From Actinomycetospora straminea (GTDB lineage Bacteria; Actinomycetota; Actinomycetes; Mycobacteriales; Pseudonocardiaceae): DNA of 64,000 bases. Each line of letters opens with the position of its first letter. The first letter of the stretch is position 1. Under the pieces are notes generated by a model, which was given only the letters and a program-made list of their open reading frames with translations, was not told the origin of the DNA and searched no databases. The position numbers and the translations under genes were made by a program. The stretch spans positions 558,001 through 622,000 of the forward strand of contig NZ_JAQZAN010000001.1 of NCBI RefSeq assembly GCF_028737255.1. Direction: 5' to 3'. Shown here one piece after another: positions 15,834 through 25,156 of this stretch.

Positions 15834-18002
15834 GTGTCCGACAACATGTTCCGGTGGGAGGCCGACGGCGACGGCATCGTCACGCTGACGATGGACGAAC
15901 CGGGCGCCTCGGCCAACACGATGAACGCCAAGTGGGGCGAGGACTTCGCCGAGACGCTGCAGCGTCTCGAGTCCGAGAAGGACTCGATCACCGGCGTCGT
16001 CCTGACCTCGGCGAAGAAGACCTTCTTCGCGGGCGGCAACCTCGACGACCTCGTCAAGTACACGCGCGCCGACGCGCAGAAGGTCTTCGACCAGTCGCAG
16101 CAGATCAAGAGCCTGCTGCGGCGCCTGGAGACCCTGGGCAAGCCGGTCGTCGCGGCCATCAACGGCGCGGCGCTCGGCGGCGGCCTCGAGATCGCGCTGG
16201 CCTGCCACCACCGCATCGCCCTCGACGCCAAGGGCTCGAAGATCGGCCTGCCCGAGGTCACCCTCGGCCTGCTGCCCGGTGGCGGCGGCGTGGTGCGCGT
16301 CGTCCGCCTGCTCGGCCTGGCCGACGGCCTCATGAACGTGCTGCTGCAGGGGCAGCAGCGCAACCCGAAGGCCGCGCTCGAGGCGGGCCTCGTGCACGAG
16401 GTCGTCGACAGCCCCGACCAGCTGATCTCACGGGCCAAGCAGTGGATCAAGGACAACCCCGAGGCCGCGCAGCCGTGGGACGTCAAGGGCTACAAGATCC
16501 CCGGCGGCACGCCGTCGACGCCGAAGTTCGCGGCGAACCTGCCCGCGTTCCCGGCGAACCTGCGCAAGCAGCTCAAGAACGCCCCGATGCCCGCGCCGTA
16601 CAACATCATGTGCGCGGCCGTCGAGGGCTCGCAGGTCGACATCGACAACGCCGGCCAGATCGAGTCGCGCTACTTCGCCGACCTCGCCTGCGGCCAGGTG
16701 TCGACGAACATGACCCGCGCGTTCTTCTTCGACCTGCAGGCCATCAACAAGGGTGCCTCGCGCCCCGACGGCTACGAGCAGCACACGGCGCGCAAGGTCG
16801 TCGTGCTCGGCGCCGGGATGATGGGCGCGGGCATCGCGTACTCCTGCGCGATGGCGGGCCTGGAGGTCGTCCTCAAGGACGTCAGCCAGGAGAACGCCGA
16901 GAAGGGCAAGGCCTACTCGAAGAAGATCCTCGACAAGGCCGTCTCGCGCGGGAAGTCGACGCAGGAGAAGGCCGACGAGGTGCTCGCGCGCATCACGCCG
17001 ACCGACGACGCGTCGGCCGCCCAGGGCGCCGACCTCGTCATCGAGGCCGTCTTCGAGAGCCCGGACCTCAAGAAGCAGGTCTTCGCCGAGATCCTGCCGC
17101 ACCTCGCGCCCGACGCCGTCCTGGGCTCCAACACCTCGACGCTGCCGATCACCGGCCTCGCCGAGGGCGTCGACCGGCCCGAGGACTTCATCGGCCTGCA
17201 CTTCTTCTCGCCGGTCGACAAGATGCCGCTCCTGGAGATCATCAAGGGCGAGAAGACGAGCGACGCGACGCTCGCCAAGGCGATCGACATCGCCCTGCAG
17301 ATCAAGAAGACCCCGATCGTCGTCTCCGACAGCCGCGGGTTCTTCACCAGCCGCGTGATCGGCACGTTCATCAACGAGGCCGTGGCGATGCTCGGCGAGG
17401 GCGCCGCGCCGTCGTCGATCGAGCAGGCCGGGTCGCAGGCCGGCTACCCGGCCCCGCCGCTGCAGCTGATGGACGAGCTGACCCTGACGCTGCCGCAGAA
17501 GATCCGCCAGGAGACCCGTCGCGGCGTCGAGGAGTCCGGCGGCACCTGGAACGAGCACCCCTCCGAGGCGATCATCGACCGCATGGTCGAGCTCGGGCGC
17601 AAGGGCCGCTCGTCGGGCGCCGGGTTCTACGAGTACGACGAGTCGGGCAAGCGCACACGCCTGTGGCCCGGTCTGGTCGAGGAGTTCGGCGCCGCCCAGG
17701 GCGACCTGCCGTTCGAGGACATGCAGGAGCGCATGCTCTTCGCCGAGGCCCTCGAGACCGTGAAGTGCTTCGACGAGGGCGTCCTGCACACCATCGCCGA
17801 CGCCAACATCGGCTCGATCATGGGCATCGGCTTCCCGGCCTGGACCGGCGGCGTGGCCCAGTACATCGACGGCTACCCCGGCGGCCTGCCCGGGTTCGTC
17901 GAGCGCGCCCGCATCCTGGCCAAGGCCTACGGCGAGCGCTTCAACCCGCCGGCCTCGCTGGTCGAGAAGGCGGAGAAGGGCCAGTCCCTGCGCGGGGAGT
18001 GA
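15834..18002 (+). CDS. fadB: enoyl-CoA hydratase / 3-hydroxyacyl-CoA dehydrogenase, alpha subunit
   Basis: 722 residues joining two enzymes. Residues ~1-200 are crotonase-like: [34 protein letters not shown] and [14 protein letters not shown]. From ~320 the NAD Rossmann loop [15 protein letters not shown] opens the 3-hydroxyacyl-CoA dehydrogenase, with [16 protein letters not shown] supplying the catalytic His and [17 protein letters not shown] near the end. It hydrates enoyl-CoA and oxidises the 3-hydroxyacyl-CoA, passing 3-ketoacyl-CoA to FadA. The GTG at 15834 has CAGGAG 11 bases upstream; an ATG at 15846 is an alternative. A strong hairpin follows. Confidence 0.96.
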   Translation: MSDNMFRWEADGDGIVTLTMDEPGASANTMNAKWGEDFAETLQRLESEKDSITGVVLTSAKKTFFAGGNLDDLVKYTRADAQKVFDQSQQIKSLLRRLETLGKPVVAAINGAALGGGLEIALACHHRIALDAKGSKIGLPEVTLGLLPGGGGVVRVVRLLGLADGLMNVLLQGQQRNPKAALEAGLVHEVVDSPDQLISRAKQWIKDNPEAAQPWDVKGYKIPGGTPSTPKFAANLPAFPANLRKQLKNAPMPAPYNIMCAAVEGSQVDIDNAGQIESRYFADLACGQVSTNMTRAFFFDLQAINKGASRPDGYEQHTARKVVVLGAGMMGAGIAYSCAMAGLEVVLKDVSQENAEKGKAYSKKILDKAVSRGKSTQEKADEVLARITPTDDASAAQGADLVIEAVFESPDLKKQVFAEILPHLAPDAVLGSNTSTLPITGLAEGVDRPEDFIGLHFFSPVDKMPLLEIIKGEKTSDATLAKAIDIALQIKKTPIVVSDSRGFFTSRVIGTFINEAVAMLGEGAAPSSIEQAGSQAGYPAPPLQLMDELTLTLPQKIRQETRRGVEESGGTWNEHPSEAIIDRMVELGRKGRSSGAGFYEYDESGKRTRLWPGLVEEFGAAQGDLPFEDMQERMLFAEALETVKCFDEGVLHTIADANIGSIMGIGFPAWTGGVAQYIDGYPGGLPGFVERARILAKAYGERFNPPASLVEKAEKGQSLRGE

Positions 18003-18060
18003 GCCCCGTCTGACCTGGTCGGCGTCGTCGACGGTGCCGGCTGCGCGTGGTGTTCGAGAA

Positions 18061-18103
18061 CGAACGGCGCTCTCGCTGCTTCCCAGGGCGAGGGCGCCGT
18101 TCG
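18061..18103 (+). terminator. terminator of the fadA-fadB operon
   Basis: CGAACGGCGC (18061-18070) pairs with GCGCCGTTCG (18094-18103), 10 bp perfect. An inner partial stem TCTCGC / GCGAGG lies close inside. It begins 59 bases past the fadB stop. Confidence 0.8.
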
Positions 18104-18309
18104 CGTCTTCGCACCTCTCCGTGCCCGAACACATAGTCCGCGTGAGATCCCATCACTGCGTGAATGCGATCACTCGCGCGATGCGACGAATACCGATCAC
18201 TCCGGCCACATTTCCCCCGAACGGCGCCTGCCGCCTCACACTTCACGCCGACCACAATCGTCACGACGTCGACGGAATTCACGCAACGTCGAACGCATCG
18301 GGGGGCGTC
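18104..18309. other. AT-richer intergenic region before the DUF1326 gene
   Basis: No gene is supported here: an in-frame extension of the downstream gene reaches 18034 but has low-complexity, Arg/His-rich content. The segment is visibly less GC-rich than its surroundings. It contains three ATCACT-type heptamers (18152, 18169, 18196) with neighbouring CGCG runs. It could hold the promoter and operator of the metal-handling island. Confidence 0.4.
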
Positions 18310-18951
18310 GTGATCTACGATTTTCACGGTCATTTCATCGAGGCCTGCGACTGTTTCGAATTGTGCCCGTGCTGGGTCGATGACAATCCCGACGAGGGTC
18401 ACTGCACCGGACTCGTGGCGTGGGACATCAAGGACGGCACGATCGGCGATGTCCCGGTCGGTGGCCGCAATGTCGCTGCGGTCACGAGCCATGGCCCGGC
18501 CCGGCGCGACAGCCGCAGCACCACGGTGCTGTTCGTCGACGACGGCGCGGTGGACCGCGAGCACCAGTCGCTGGAGAAGGCCTTCACCGGGGAACTCGTC
18601 GCCGACCGCAAGGATCCCCTCGGGGTCCTCATGACGGTCACCGGCACCGTGCTCGCGGTGCAGAGCGCGCCCATCACGATCACCACGACCGCCGACGGTT
18701 GGTCGATCCGTATCGGCGACGCCGACTGTCCTCTCGTCGCGGCGCACGGTTCAGCGCTCACCTTCGACGGTTCGACGCAGCCGTTGGAGATAAACCACAC
18801 GGCGCTCCACCGTGAATTGCAGATCGCCGGTCCGTCGACGGCCCAGCAGGGCAAGGAATTGCGGATCGCCGTTCCCGCACTGCGGGGAGGCGGCTACATC
18901 GAGGCGACCGCTCGGTCGGGAATGCGCGGCGACTTCCACTACCGGTACTGA
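18310..18951 (+). CDS. DUF1326 family Cys-rich protein
   Basis: 213 residues. The N-terminus reads IYDFHGHFIEACDCFELCPCWVDDNPDEGHC (cited in part). Its cluster CDCFELCPCW plus a later Cys is the hallmark of DUF1326 and looks like a soft-metal site. The remainder is predicted beta-rich (TVTGTVLAVQSAPITITTTADGWSIRIG). The GTG at 18310 is chosen because GGGGGG stands four bases upstream and the family starts near here. A DUF2182 membrane protein follows after 27 bases, a recurrent pairing in this family, and a giant multicopper oxidase follows that. A role in copper or other metal handling is inferred from context. Confidence 0.85.
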   Translation: MIYDFHGHFIEACDCFELCPCWVDDNPDEGHCTGLVAWDIKDGTIGDVPVGGRNVAAVTSHGPARRDSRSTTVLFVDDGAVDREHQSLEKAFTGELVADRKDPLGVLMTVTGTVLAVQSAPITITTTADGWSIRIGDADCPLVAAHGSALTFDGSTQPLEINHTALHRELQIAGPSTAQQGKELRIAVPALRGGGYIEATARSGMRGDFHYRY

Positions 18952-18978
18952 TCGGATCGCGGACGGAAGGGACACGCC

Positions 18979-19764
18979 ATGGCCCTCCGCGCACCGCTCC
19001 GACACCTCGCGAGCGTCGACGGGCGCGCCGGCGCGACGGCCCTCGTCCTCACCCTCGCTGCCGGCGCCTGGGTCGGGGTCGTCGCTGTCCACACCTCGGC
19101 CGCGGGGCACCAGGAGCACGGCCACGCCACGACGACCTCCGTCGCGATCGCGCTCGCGGGCTGGGCGCTGATGGTCCTCGCGATGATGCTCCCACCGGCC
19201 CTACCCCTGGTCGGCCTGCTCGGCGGCCTGCTCACGGGCCGTGGCCGAGCGGCGCGCCGGCTCGGTGCCCTCGCCGCCTTCGTGGGGATCTGGGTCGCCG
19301 TCGGGGCCGTGCTCGTCTCGGGCGCCGCCGTGCTCCGCGTGACGCTCGCCGACGCCTCCCCGGTGACCACGACACGCCTCGCCGGTGGTGTGGTCCTGCT
19401 CGCGGGGCTCTACCAGTTCACGCCGGTCAAGAACGCCTGCCTGACGGCCTGCCGCACGCCGCGCTGGTTCGCCCTGCGCCTCTGGGGCCGCCGCGGTCCC
19501 ACGGGCGACGCGATCACGATCGCGGGCGCCTACGGCGTCTCGTGCGTCGGCTGCTGCTGGGCCCTCATGGTGCTCTGCCTCGGCACCGGCGCGCTCGCGC
19601 TGCCGGTGATGGTCGTGCTCGCGGTCGTGATGGCCGCTGAGCGCCTCCTGCCAGGCGGGCGCGTCGTCGCCCGAGCGACCGGCGCCGCCCTCGTCCTCCT
19701 CGGCCTGGTGTTGCTCGCCGGCCTCCTCCCATCGGCCCTGGTCCACCCGCTCCTCGGCGCCTGA
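18979..19764 (+). CDS. DUF2182 integral membrane protein
   Basis: 261 residues with about six or seven hydrophobic helices. Family landmarks are LMVLAMMLPPALPLVGLLGG after the first loop, LYQFTPVKNACLTACRTP in the middle, and GAYGVSCVGCCWALMVLC. That last motif, three cysteines in a helix start, is a plausible metal site. A His-rich loop (AGHQEHGHATT) lies between the first two helices. GGAAGG precedes the ATG. It sits between a DUF1326 gene and the multicopper oxidase gene (23-base gap), suggesting one operon that moves or inserts metal. No biochemical function is established for the family. Confidence 0.88.
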   Translation: MALRAPLRHLASVDGRAGATALVLTLAAGAWVGVVAVHTSAAGHQEHGHATTTSVAIALAGWALMVLAMMLPPALPLVGLLGGLLTGRGRAARRLGALAAFVGIWVAVGAVLVSGAAVLRVTLADASPVTTTRLAGGVVLLAGLYQFTPVKNACLTACRTPRWFALRLWGRRGPTGDAITIAGAYGVSCVGCCWALMVLCLGTGALALPVMVVLAVVMAAERLLPGGRVVARATGAALVLLGLVLLAGLLPSALVHPLLGA

Positions 19765-19787
19765 CGCCGCTCCCGTCGGAGGCCCCC

Positions 19788-22700
19788 ATGCCCGACCGCA
19801 CCTACCACGTCACCGCGCTCGAGTTCCCGATCGTCTACACGCTCGACGGCGACCACGACCGCAACGGCCTGCTCTACGCACCGAGCAGCGTCGCGCCGCT
19901 CCTGCGATGGGTCCGCGACCAGTGGCGGGCCGACGACGAGTGGCTCCCGGAGGCCCATCGTCGACGGCAGCTGATCACCATGCTCATCGACGGCCTCGAC
20001 CGGTACGAGGAGATGGAGCGTCTCCTGCGGACGACCCTCGTCGCCCACGCCGATCTGCTCGCCCACCGTGGCGAGGTCCTCGTCGCCGACGCCGCCGACG
20101 AGGGGGGTCCCGATCTCGACATCGCGCCGACGAGGCGGGAGATCGAGCAGCACTACCACGCTACGGTCAACGAGATCACGACGATCCTCGACGAGCTGAC
20201 CGACGGAGAGGTCGAGGGCGTCCACCGCGACCCGGCGGTCCGTCAGGGCTGGCGCTGCCGGTGGACGGCCGCGCTCTCGGTCCTGACCGGGGCGATCGCG
20301 GACCGCCTCGCGGCCATCGACAAGCAGTGGACCTCCGACCTGCCCCGACTCCGCGCGGAGACCGGCTTCAGCAAGGCCCAGCTCCAGCAGCTGGCCTTCA
20401 ACGACGTCGCACCGTCCATGGCGGCGCAGGCGACCGTCTACAACCGCGTCAACCCCCTCCGGCCGCTCCCCGCAGCGCGACCTCTCGTCCTCCGGGCCCG
20501 TCTGGGCGAGACGGTCGAGGTGACGCTGCGGAACGAGGTACGGCGTCGCCGCGTCGGGCTCCATCGGCAGGGCGCCGGCCTGGTCGACGGCGTGCGGGCG
20601 GCCGACGGCGCGCACGTGGTCGCGAACTCGGACACGACGGTGGGCTTCGGCGGGACCATCACCTACCGGTGGGAGGCCGACACCGAAGGGGTGTGGCCGC
20701 TCAACGACCTCGCGGACGTCCGTGGCACCCAGGACGGATCCAATGTCCACGGCCTGTTCGGCACGCTGCTCGTCGAACCGGAGGTCGCCCGGTGGTTCGA
20801 TCCCGTCACCGGGGACGACGTCACCGACTCCGATCTCGGCTGCGCCCTCGACGTCGACATCCACCGGGAGAGCGGTGTGTCCGCGATCGAGGAGTACGTC
20901 GACCTCACGTCGGACGGCGAGCAGTGGCGCCCGCACCGCGAGTTCACGATCTTCATCCACGACGAGCCCGAGATCCACAGCGCCCTGCACATCGGCGGGG
21001 GCGAGCACACGGTCATGCCGCTGTCGTATCGGGCCGAACCGATGCCGAACCGGCTCCCGCACAGGATGCGCGAGTACGCCCGCCTCACAGAGGAGAACGG
21101 GAGTGCCGGAACCCCCGGCACGCCGGCGTCGTCTAGCCCGCACGACCTGCGCGCCGTGAAGCGGGAGATCCACCCCCACACCCTCGCGGAGGAGTTCTGG
21201 ATCGGACGACGCTCCGACGACACGTGGATCGAGCGGGTGGCCGGCGAGGAGCAGCACCACAGCTCCTGGCTCTTCGGCGACCCCGCGACGGCGATCCTGC
21301 GGGCCTACCGCGGCGACCCCTGCCGCGTGCGGCTCGTGCACGCCGGTGTCAAGGAGACCCACGTCTTCCACCTGCACGTGCACCAGTGGCACGCGATCCC
21401 GACGGACACGGCCGCCCCGAGCACGTGGCGCCCGGGCGAGGAGCGCGGTTCGCAACTGCTCGACTCGATCACCATCGGACCGCAGGCCGGCTTCACGATC
21501 GACCCGCTCTACGGGTCAGGAAGCCGGCAGCACGCGTTCGGGGACATCATCTGGCACTGCCACCTCTATCCCCACTTCCACCACGGCATGTGGGGGCTGT
21601 GGCGGAGTTTCGACGTGCTCGTGGGGGAGGACGCGGCACTCCCGGACGGCACCCCTTGCCCCCCGCTGCAGCCGCTGCCCGGACGTCGACCCGAGGACGC
21701 CCCGCAGCTCGGCCACCCCGCCTTCCCCCTCCCCGCCGGGCACCGCGTCGGCTTCCCCTGGTTCGTCGACGCCGCGGTGCCGCAGAAGTCCCCGCCGCCC
21801 CCGGCCGCCGCCCCGAACCAGGTGTCCGGGCGACGTCGGTTGCTGAGCCTCCCGGCCGCCTCGCCGACCGAAGCAGCAGCGTTCGCGCCGGGAGCCCCGC
21901 AGCGTCCGGGAGCCCCCTTCGTCGCCCTCGACACTCAGGCACGCTCGTGGAACGCCACGGCTGCCGTACCGGCGGCGAACCGCGTCGTCTCGTTCGACGT
22001 GGCCGTCGCCGAGGAACAGATGACCTACAACCGCATCGGTTGGCACGACCACCACGGGCATTTCTACGAGCTACGGCACGTGAGCACCGTGGTGAACGGC
22101 CGCCGGACCGATCTCCCGCTGCCGGGGTCCGGCGATCCCAGAGAACCGTTCTTCATCCGGGCCAACCACGGCGACGTCGTCGAGCTGCGCCTGCACAACG
22201 AGCTCGGCACGATCCCGCCCGATCACTTCGACCTGACCCAGCTCCCGGTCGAGTGCGGTCTGCACGTCCACCTCGTCAAGTTCGACGTGCTGGCCGCCGA
22301 CGGCTCCTCCACCGGTTGGAACTACCTGTCCGGGGCGAGCTGCCGGGAAGCGGTACCGGGTGTCGGCGACGTCCCTCTCCCGGCGAACGTCAGCCTCCAC
22401 CGCTGGGTGGTCGACGAGGAGTTCGGCCCGTGCTTCTTCCACGACCACCTGCTCGCCAACTACCGCCAGAAGCGAGGTCTCTTCGCCGCACTGATCGCCG
22501 AGCCACCCGGCTCGTCGTGGACGCCCGGTCCTCGCCTGGTCCGCCTGCTGCCGCGGGCGGACGACGTGCGGAACGAGGAGCACGACTTCGACGAGACCGC
22601 GCTCGCCGTGGCTCCCGCTGGTGACGCGTGGACAGGTGCCAGCGCCATCGTGACATCGCTCCCCGAGAGCGAGATCGACCCGTTCCGGGAGGCCTGTCTC

Positions 22701-24578
22701 GGCGTCGGGGACTTCGTCCCGCTCTACGACCGCGACGAACGTCCACTCAACCCGCCCGGTGAGCTCGGCGGCGACGACGATCCGGGCACCATGGCCGTCA
22801 ACTACCGCTGCGCGCCCCTGACGGCTCGCGGACCGAACCCCACCGACTGGTTTGCCACGGACTCGGGACGCCGAGGACGCGAGGACCCGCCCGAACCGGG
22901 CGACGCCGACGAGGTCGAGCGCTCGTCGTGGCTGCGCGACCCCGAGACCCCGATCATCCCGACCTACGCCGGCGAGCGGTTGCGGGTCCGGCTCATCCAG
23001 GGCTCCCACGAGGAGCAGCACAGTTTCGTCACCCACGGTCTGCGCTGGCGGCGGGAGTGGCAGAAGGCCATCTCCACCCTCGTCAACCAGCAGACGCTCG
23101 GCATCTCCGAGGCCTTCACGCTCGACGTCAACGGCGACGGCACGTCGCCCTACGACGTCGGCGACCACCTGTGGCGCTTCAGCGCGATGGACGACCTCTG
23201 GCTGGGGTGCTGGGGCCTGGTCCGTGTCCTCCTCCCCGGCTCGCCCCTCGCCCCCCTTCCCCGTGCGGTGACACCAAAGCCGCTCGAGCGACCGCGCCAC
23301 CCCGACCGGAGCTACACCGTGCGGGCCCGACGGATCGAACACGAGTACGACGGGCGGCGGCTCACTGATCCCTTCGGTCTCGTCTACGAGGTGGTCGACA
23401 CGCCGGGGTCTCCGTACGCGGCGCCGGAGGTCCGCGAGTCCGGATCCGAGGAGCCGCTGGAGGAGCCCTGGGTGAACGGGGACTGGCGGATCGGCCCGAA
23501 GCCTCACGACAACGGGCCCGAGCCCCTGGTGCTGCGGTGCCGTCCGGGGGAGTGGGTGCGCGTCTGCCTGATCAACGAGGTGCGGTTGCCCCGCGACGGG
23601 TTCGAGGCCCGCGACGGGTGGACCGGTCGCTACGAGGACCCGCTGCTCCCGCGCTTCGGGCCGGAGCCGCACCCGCCTGCCCTGCCCCTCGACGAGCACC
23701 GCCGGACCGTCAGCCCCCGCGTCTCCCTGCATCCCGCGCTGCTGCAATACGACGTCGTCGCCGACGACGGGGCGCACGTCGGTCGCAACCGCGATTCGAC
23801 GGTGCGGCCCCTGCCACTGGAGGAGGACCACGGGCACGGCCCCGGCCACGACCTGGTGGTCGAGGACCACGACCACGGGCACGACCGGCAGAACTGGCGC
23901 TGCTACTGGTGGTACGCCGACCCCGAGCTGGGGAAGGACATCGGCCAGGTCTGCTACCTGCACGACATGGGCGACATCCGTAACCACCGGCACCACGGGC
24001 TCGTGGGTGCGGTCGTCGTTGAGCCCGAGGGCTGGGAGCCGGACGATTGGACCGGCACGCACACGACGGTGCGCCACGGTGACGGGCGGACGGCGAACGA
24101 GCAGGTGCTGTTCTGGCAGGACGGTCTGCGGCACTACGCCTACGGCGACCTGACCTCACCGATCGCGGACGTCGTGCCGGGCGACGACCCCGAGGACGCG
24201 GGCCAGAAGGGCATCAACTACCGGTGCCGCCCGGTGCACCCGCGCACGCAGCTGCGCGAGGAGCCGCCGACGCCGACATGGTCGGCGCGGCAGGGCGAGA
24301 CGCTCTGGCTCCGGCTCGTCGGCGCCTGCGACAAGCCGCGGAACCACACGTTCACGCTCCACGGTCAGCAATGGCCGATGGGGCCGTGGCTGGGCGCCGC
24401 GTCAGCCCAGGTCGGCGGACTCTCGGGGCTCACCGCCGACGTCGTGCACGACATCGCCATGACGGCCGAGCACGAGGGCGACCATGCCTACCGGAGCGGC
24501 GTCTTCCGCTGGGCCGTGACCCAGGGGATGTGGGGGGTCCTTCGGGTCAGCGACGAAGACCCGGCAGTCGGCACTTGA
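19788..24578 (+). CDS. giant six-cupredoxin multicopper oxidase (ceruloplasmin/MnxG-like), permuted ligand order
   Basis: 1596 residues, several times longer than common bacterial multicopper oxidases. Three repeats are visible, each with two cupredoxin-like halves: ~1-620 (with a helical insertion at ~35-215), ~710-1170 and ~1180-1590. Repeat 1 ends with H525-x2-H528-x-H530 and H590-C591-H592-x3-H596-x4-M601, a complete type 1 site plus half of the trinuclear site. Repeat 2 opens with HVH (826/828) and HDH (885/887), the other half. The equivalent positions in repeats 2 and 3 are degenerate (FSAMDDLWLGCWG; FRWAVTQGMWG). No signal peptide is seen. GGAGG precedes the ATG. Mn(II), Cu(I) or Fe(II) oxidation are possibilities; the substrate is unknown. 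Confidence 0.85.
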   Translation: MPDRTYHVTALEFPIVYTLDGDHDRNGLLYAPSSVAPLLRWVRDQWRADDEWLPEAHRRRQLITMLIDGLDRYEEMERLLRTTLVAHADLLAHRGEVLVADAADEGGPDLDIAPTRREIEQHYHATVNEITTILDELTDGEVEGVHRDPAVRQGWRCRWTAALSVLTGAIADRLAAIDKQWTSDLPRLRAETGFSKAQLQQLAFNDVAPSMAAQATVYNRVNPLRPLPAARPLVLRARLGETVEVTLRNEVRRRRVGLHRQGAGLVDGVRAADGAHVVANSDTTVGFGGTITYRWEADTEGVWPLNDLADVRGTQDGSNVHGLFGTLLVEPEVARWFDPVTGDDVTDSDLGCALDVDIHRESGVSAIEEYVDLTSDGEQWRPHREFTIFIHDEPEIHSALHIGGGEHTVMPLSYRAEPMPNRLPHRMREYARLTEENGSAGTPGTPASSSPHDLRAVKREIHPHTLAEEFWIGRRSDDTWIERVAGEEQHHSSWLFGDPATAILRAYRGDPCRVRLVHAGVKETHVFHLHVHQWHAIPTDTAAPSTWRPGEERGSQLLDSITIGPQAGFTIDPLYGSGSRQHAFGDIIWHCHLYPHFHHGMWGLWRSFDVLVGEDAALPDGTPCPPLQPLPGRRPEDAPQLGHPAFPLPAGHRVGFPWFVDAAVPQKSPPPPAAAPNQVSGRRRLLSLPAASPTEAAAFAPGAPQRPGAPFVALDTQARSWNATAAVPAANRVVSFDVAVAEEQMTYNRIGWHDHHGHFYELRHVSTVVNGRRTDLPLPGSGDPREPFFIRANHGDVVELRLHNELGTIPPDHFDLTQLPVECGLHVHLVKFDVLAADGSSTGWNYLSGASCREAVPGVGDVPLPANVSLHRWVVDEEFGPCFFHDHLLANYRQKRGLFAALIAEPPGSSWTPGPRLVRLLPRADDVRNEEHDFDETALAVAPAGDAWTGASAIVTSLPESEIDPFREACLGVGDFVPLYDRDERPLNPPGELGGDDDPGTMAVNYRCAPLTARGPNPTDWFATDSGRRGREDPPEPGDADEVERSSWLRDPETPIIPTYAGERLRVRLIQGSHEEQHSFVTHGLRWRREWQKAISTLVNQQTLGISEAFTLDVNGDGTSPYDVGDHLWRFSAMDDLWLGCWGLVRVLLPGSPLAPLPRAVTPKPLERPRHPDRSYTVRARRIEHEYDGRRLTDPFGLVYEVVDTPGSPYAAPEVRESGSEEPLEEPWVNGDWRIGPKPHDNGPEPLVLRCRPGEWVRVCLINEVRLPRDGFEARDGWTGRYEDPLLPRFGPEPHPPALPLDEHRRTVSPRVSLHPALLQYDVVADDGAHVGRNRDSTVRPLPLEEDHGHGPGHDLVVEDHDHGHDRQNWRCYWWYADPELGKDIGQVCYLHDMGDIRNHRHHGLVGAVVVEPEGWEPDDWTGTHTTVRHGDGRTANEQVLFWQDGLRHYAYGDLTSPIADVVPGDDPEDAGQKGINYRCRPVHPRTQLREEPPTPTWSARQGETLWLRLVGACDKPRNHTFTLHGQQWPMGPWLGAASAQVGGLSGLTADVVHDIAMTAEHEGDHAYRSGVFRWAVTQGMWGVLRVSDEDPAVGT

Positions 24579-24605
24579 AGAACTTCCGATCGTCGAGGGG
24601 TGGGC

Positions 24606-25073
24606 ATGCTCGAAGCAGACGATCCCGATTCGGCTGAGTTCCGCGGACCAACCCAGGAGGACTACATCATCTTCCTCCGCCAGCTCCGGCAGGTGCTGGG
24701 CTATGTCGCCTCCGAGCCCCAGGGGCTTCTGTCGACCCAACGCCGCTTGGAGCTGCGTCGCGTGCTGGACGAGACCCTTGGGCCCGTCGGATCTCCGGCA
24801 CGTCCGGAACAGGCCGTACGAGGTATTCCATCCGAGAAGCTGGTGGAAGAAGGGCTCACTGGGCGGCCCGGGTGGATGAAGCTCGACGGCTGGCGGCGGA
24901 GGAAGGACCGGTTCCTGGACTGGATGAACCGGAACAATGCCAGGAGCTGCCTGAATTGGGCCGCGGGCGTGCTTGACAGCCTCTCGGCGATCGCTCCGCC
25001 TCTTAAAGTCACCCAGGAGTTGGTCTCGGCTGCCGGGAACCTCCTCGCCGACGCGGAGGACGCGGCACGCTGA
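24606..25073 (+). CDS. hypothetical protein downstream of the multicopper oxidase
   Basis: 155 residues beginning MLEADDPDSAEFRGPTQEDY. It appears mostly alpha-helical, with a basic central segment (GWRRRKDRFLDWMNRNNARS) and a hydrophobic C-terminal helix (LNWAAGVLDSLSAIAPPLKVTQELV). Codon usage and GC are less extreme than in neighbours, suggesting acquisition with the island. The ATG at 24606 is favoured by GAGGGG five bases upstream; an in-frame GTG lies two codons earlier. It starts 27 bases after the oxidase stop and may be co-transcribed. I do not recognise the family. Confidence 0.6.
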   Translation: MLEADDPDSAEFRGPTQEDYIIFLRQLRQVLGYVASEPQGLLSTQRRLELRRVLDETLGPVGSPARPEQAVRGIPSEKLVEEGLTGRPGWMKLDGWRRRKDRFLDWMNRNNARSCLNWAAGVLDSLSAIAPPLKVTQELVSAAGNLLADAEDAAR

Positions 25074-25090
25074 ACGGCAACCGCACCCAT

Positions 25091-25110
25091 ACCGTCAGCT
25101 CTGACTGTCT
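25091..25110. promoter_or_regulatory. TetR-type operator, site D
   Basis: ACCGTCAGCTCTGACTGTCT, arms GTCAG/CTGAC, in register with the sites at 8309, 11362 and 14521. It lies just upstream of TACGCT (25113-25118), a possible -10 of the CoA-transferase gene. Confidence 0.6.
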
Positions 25111-25156
25111 CGTACGCTCGGCCCGACCGCCCCACGACGAGGAGGACGAGGGCCCC

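Noticed and set aside
18034-18309. N-terminal extension of the DUF1326 protein to an ATG at 18034
   Set aside because: It would begin before the fadAB terminator hairpin and adds Arg/His-rich residues not seen in the family; a GTG with GGGGGG upstream fits better.
22071-24134. Long minus-strand frame opposite the multicopper oxidase
   Set aside because: Composition is Val/Arg/Gly-rich with no motifs, as expected for the complement of a GC-rich gene; the + strand has all copper-site motifs.
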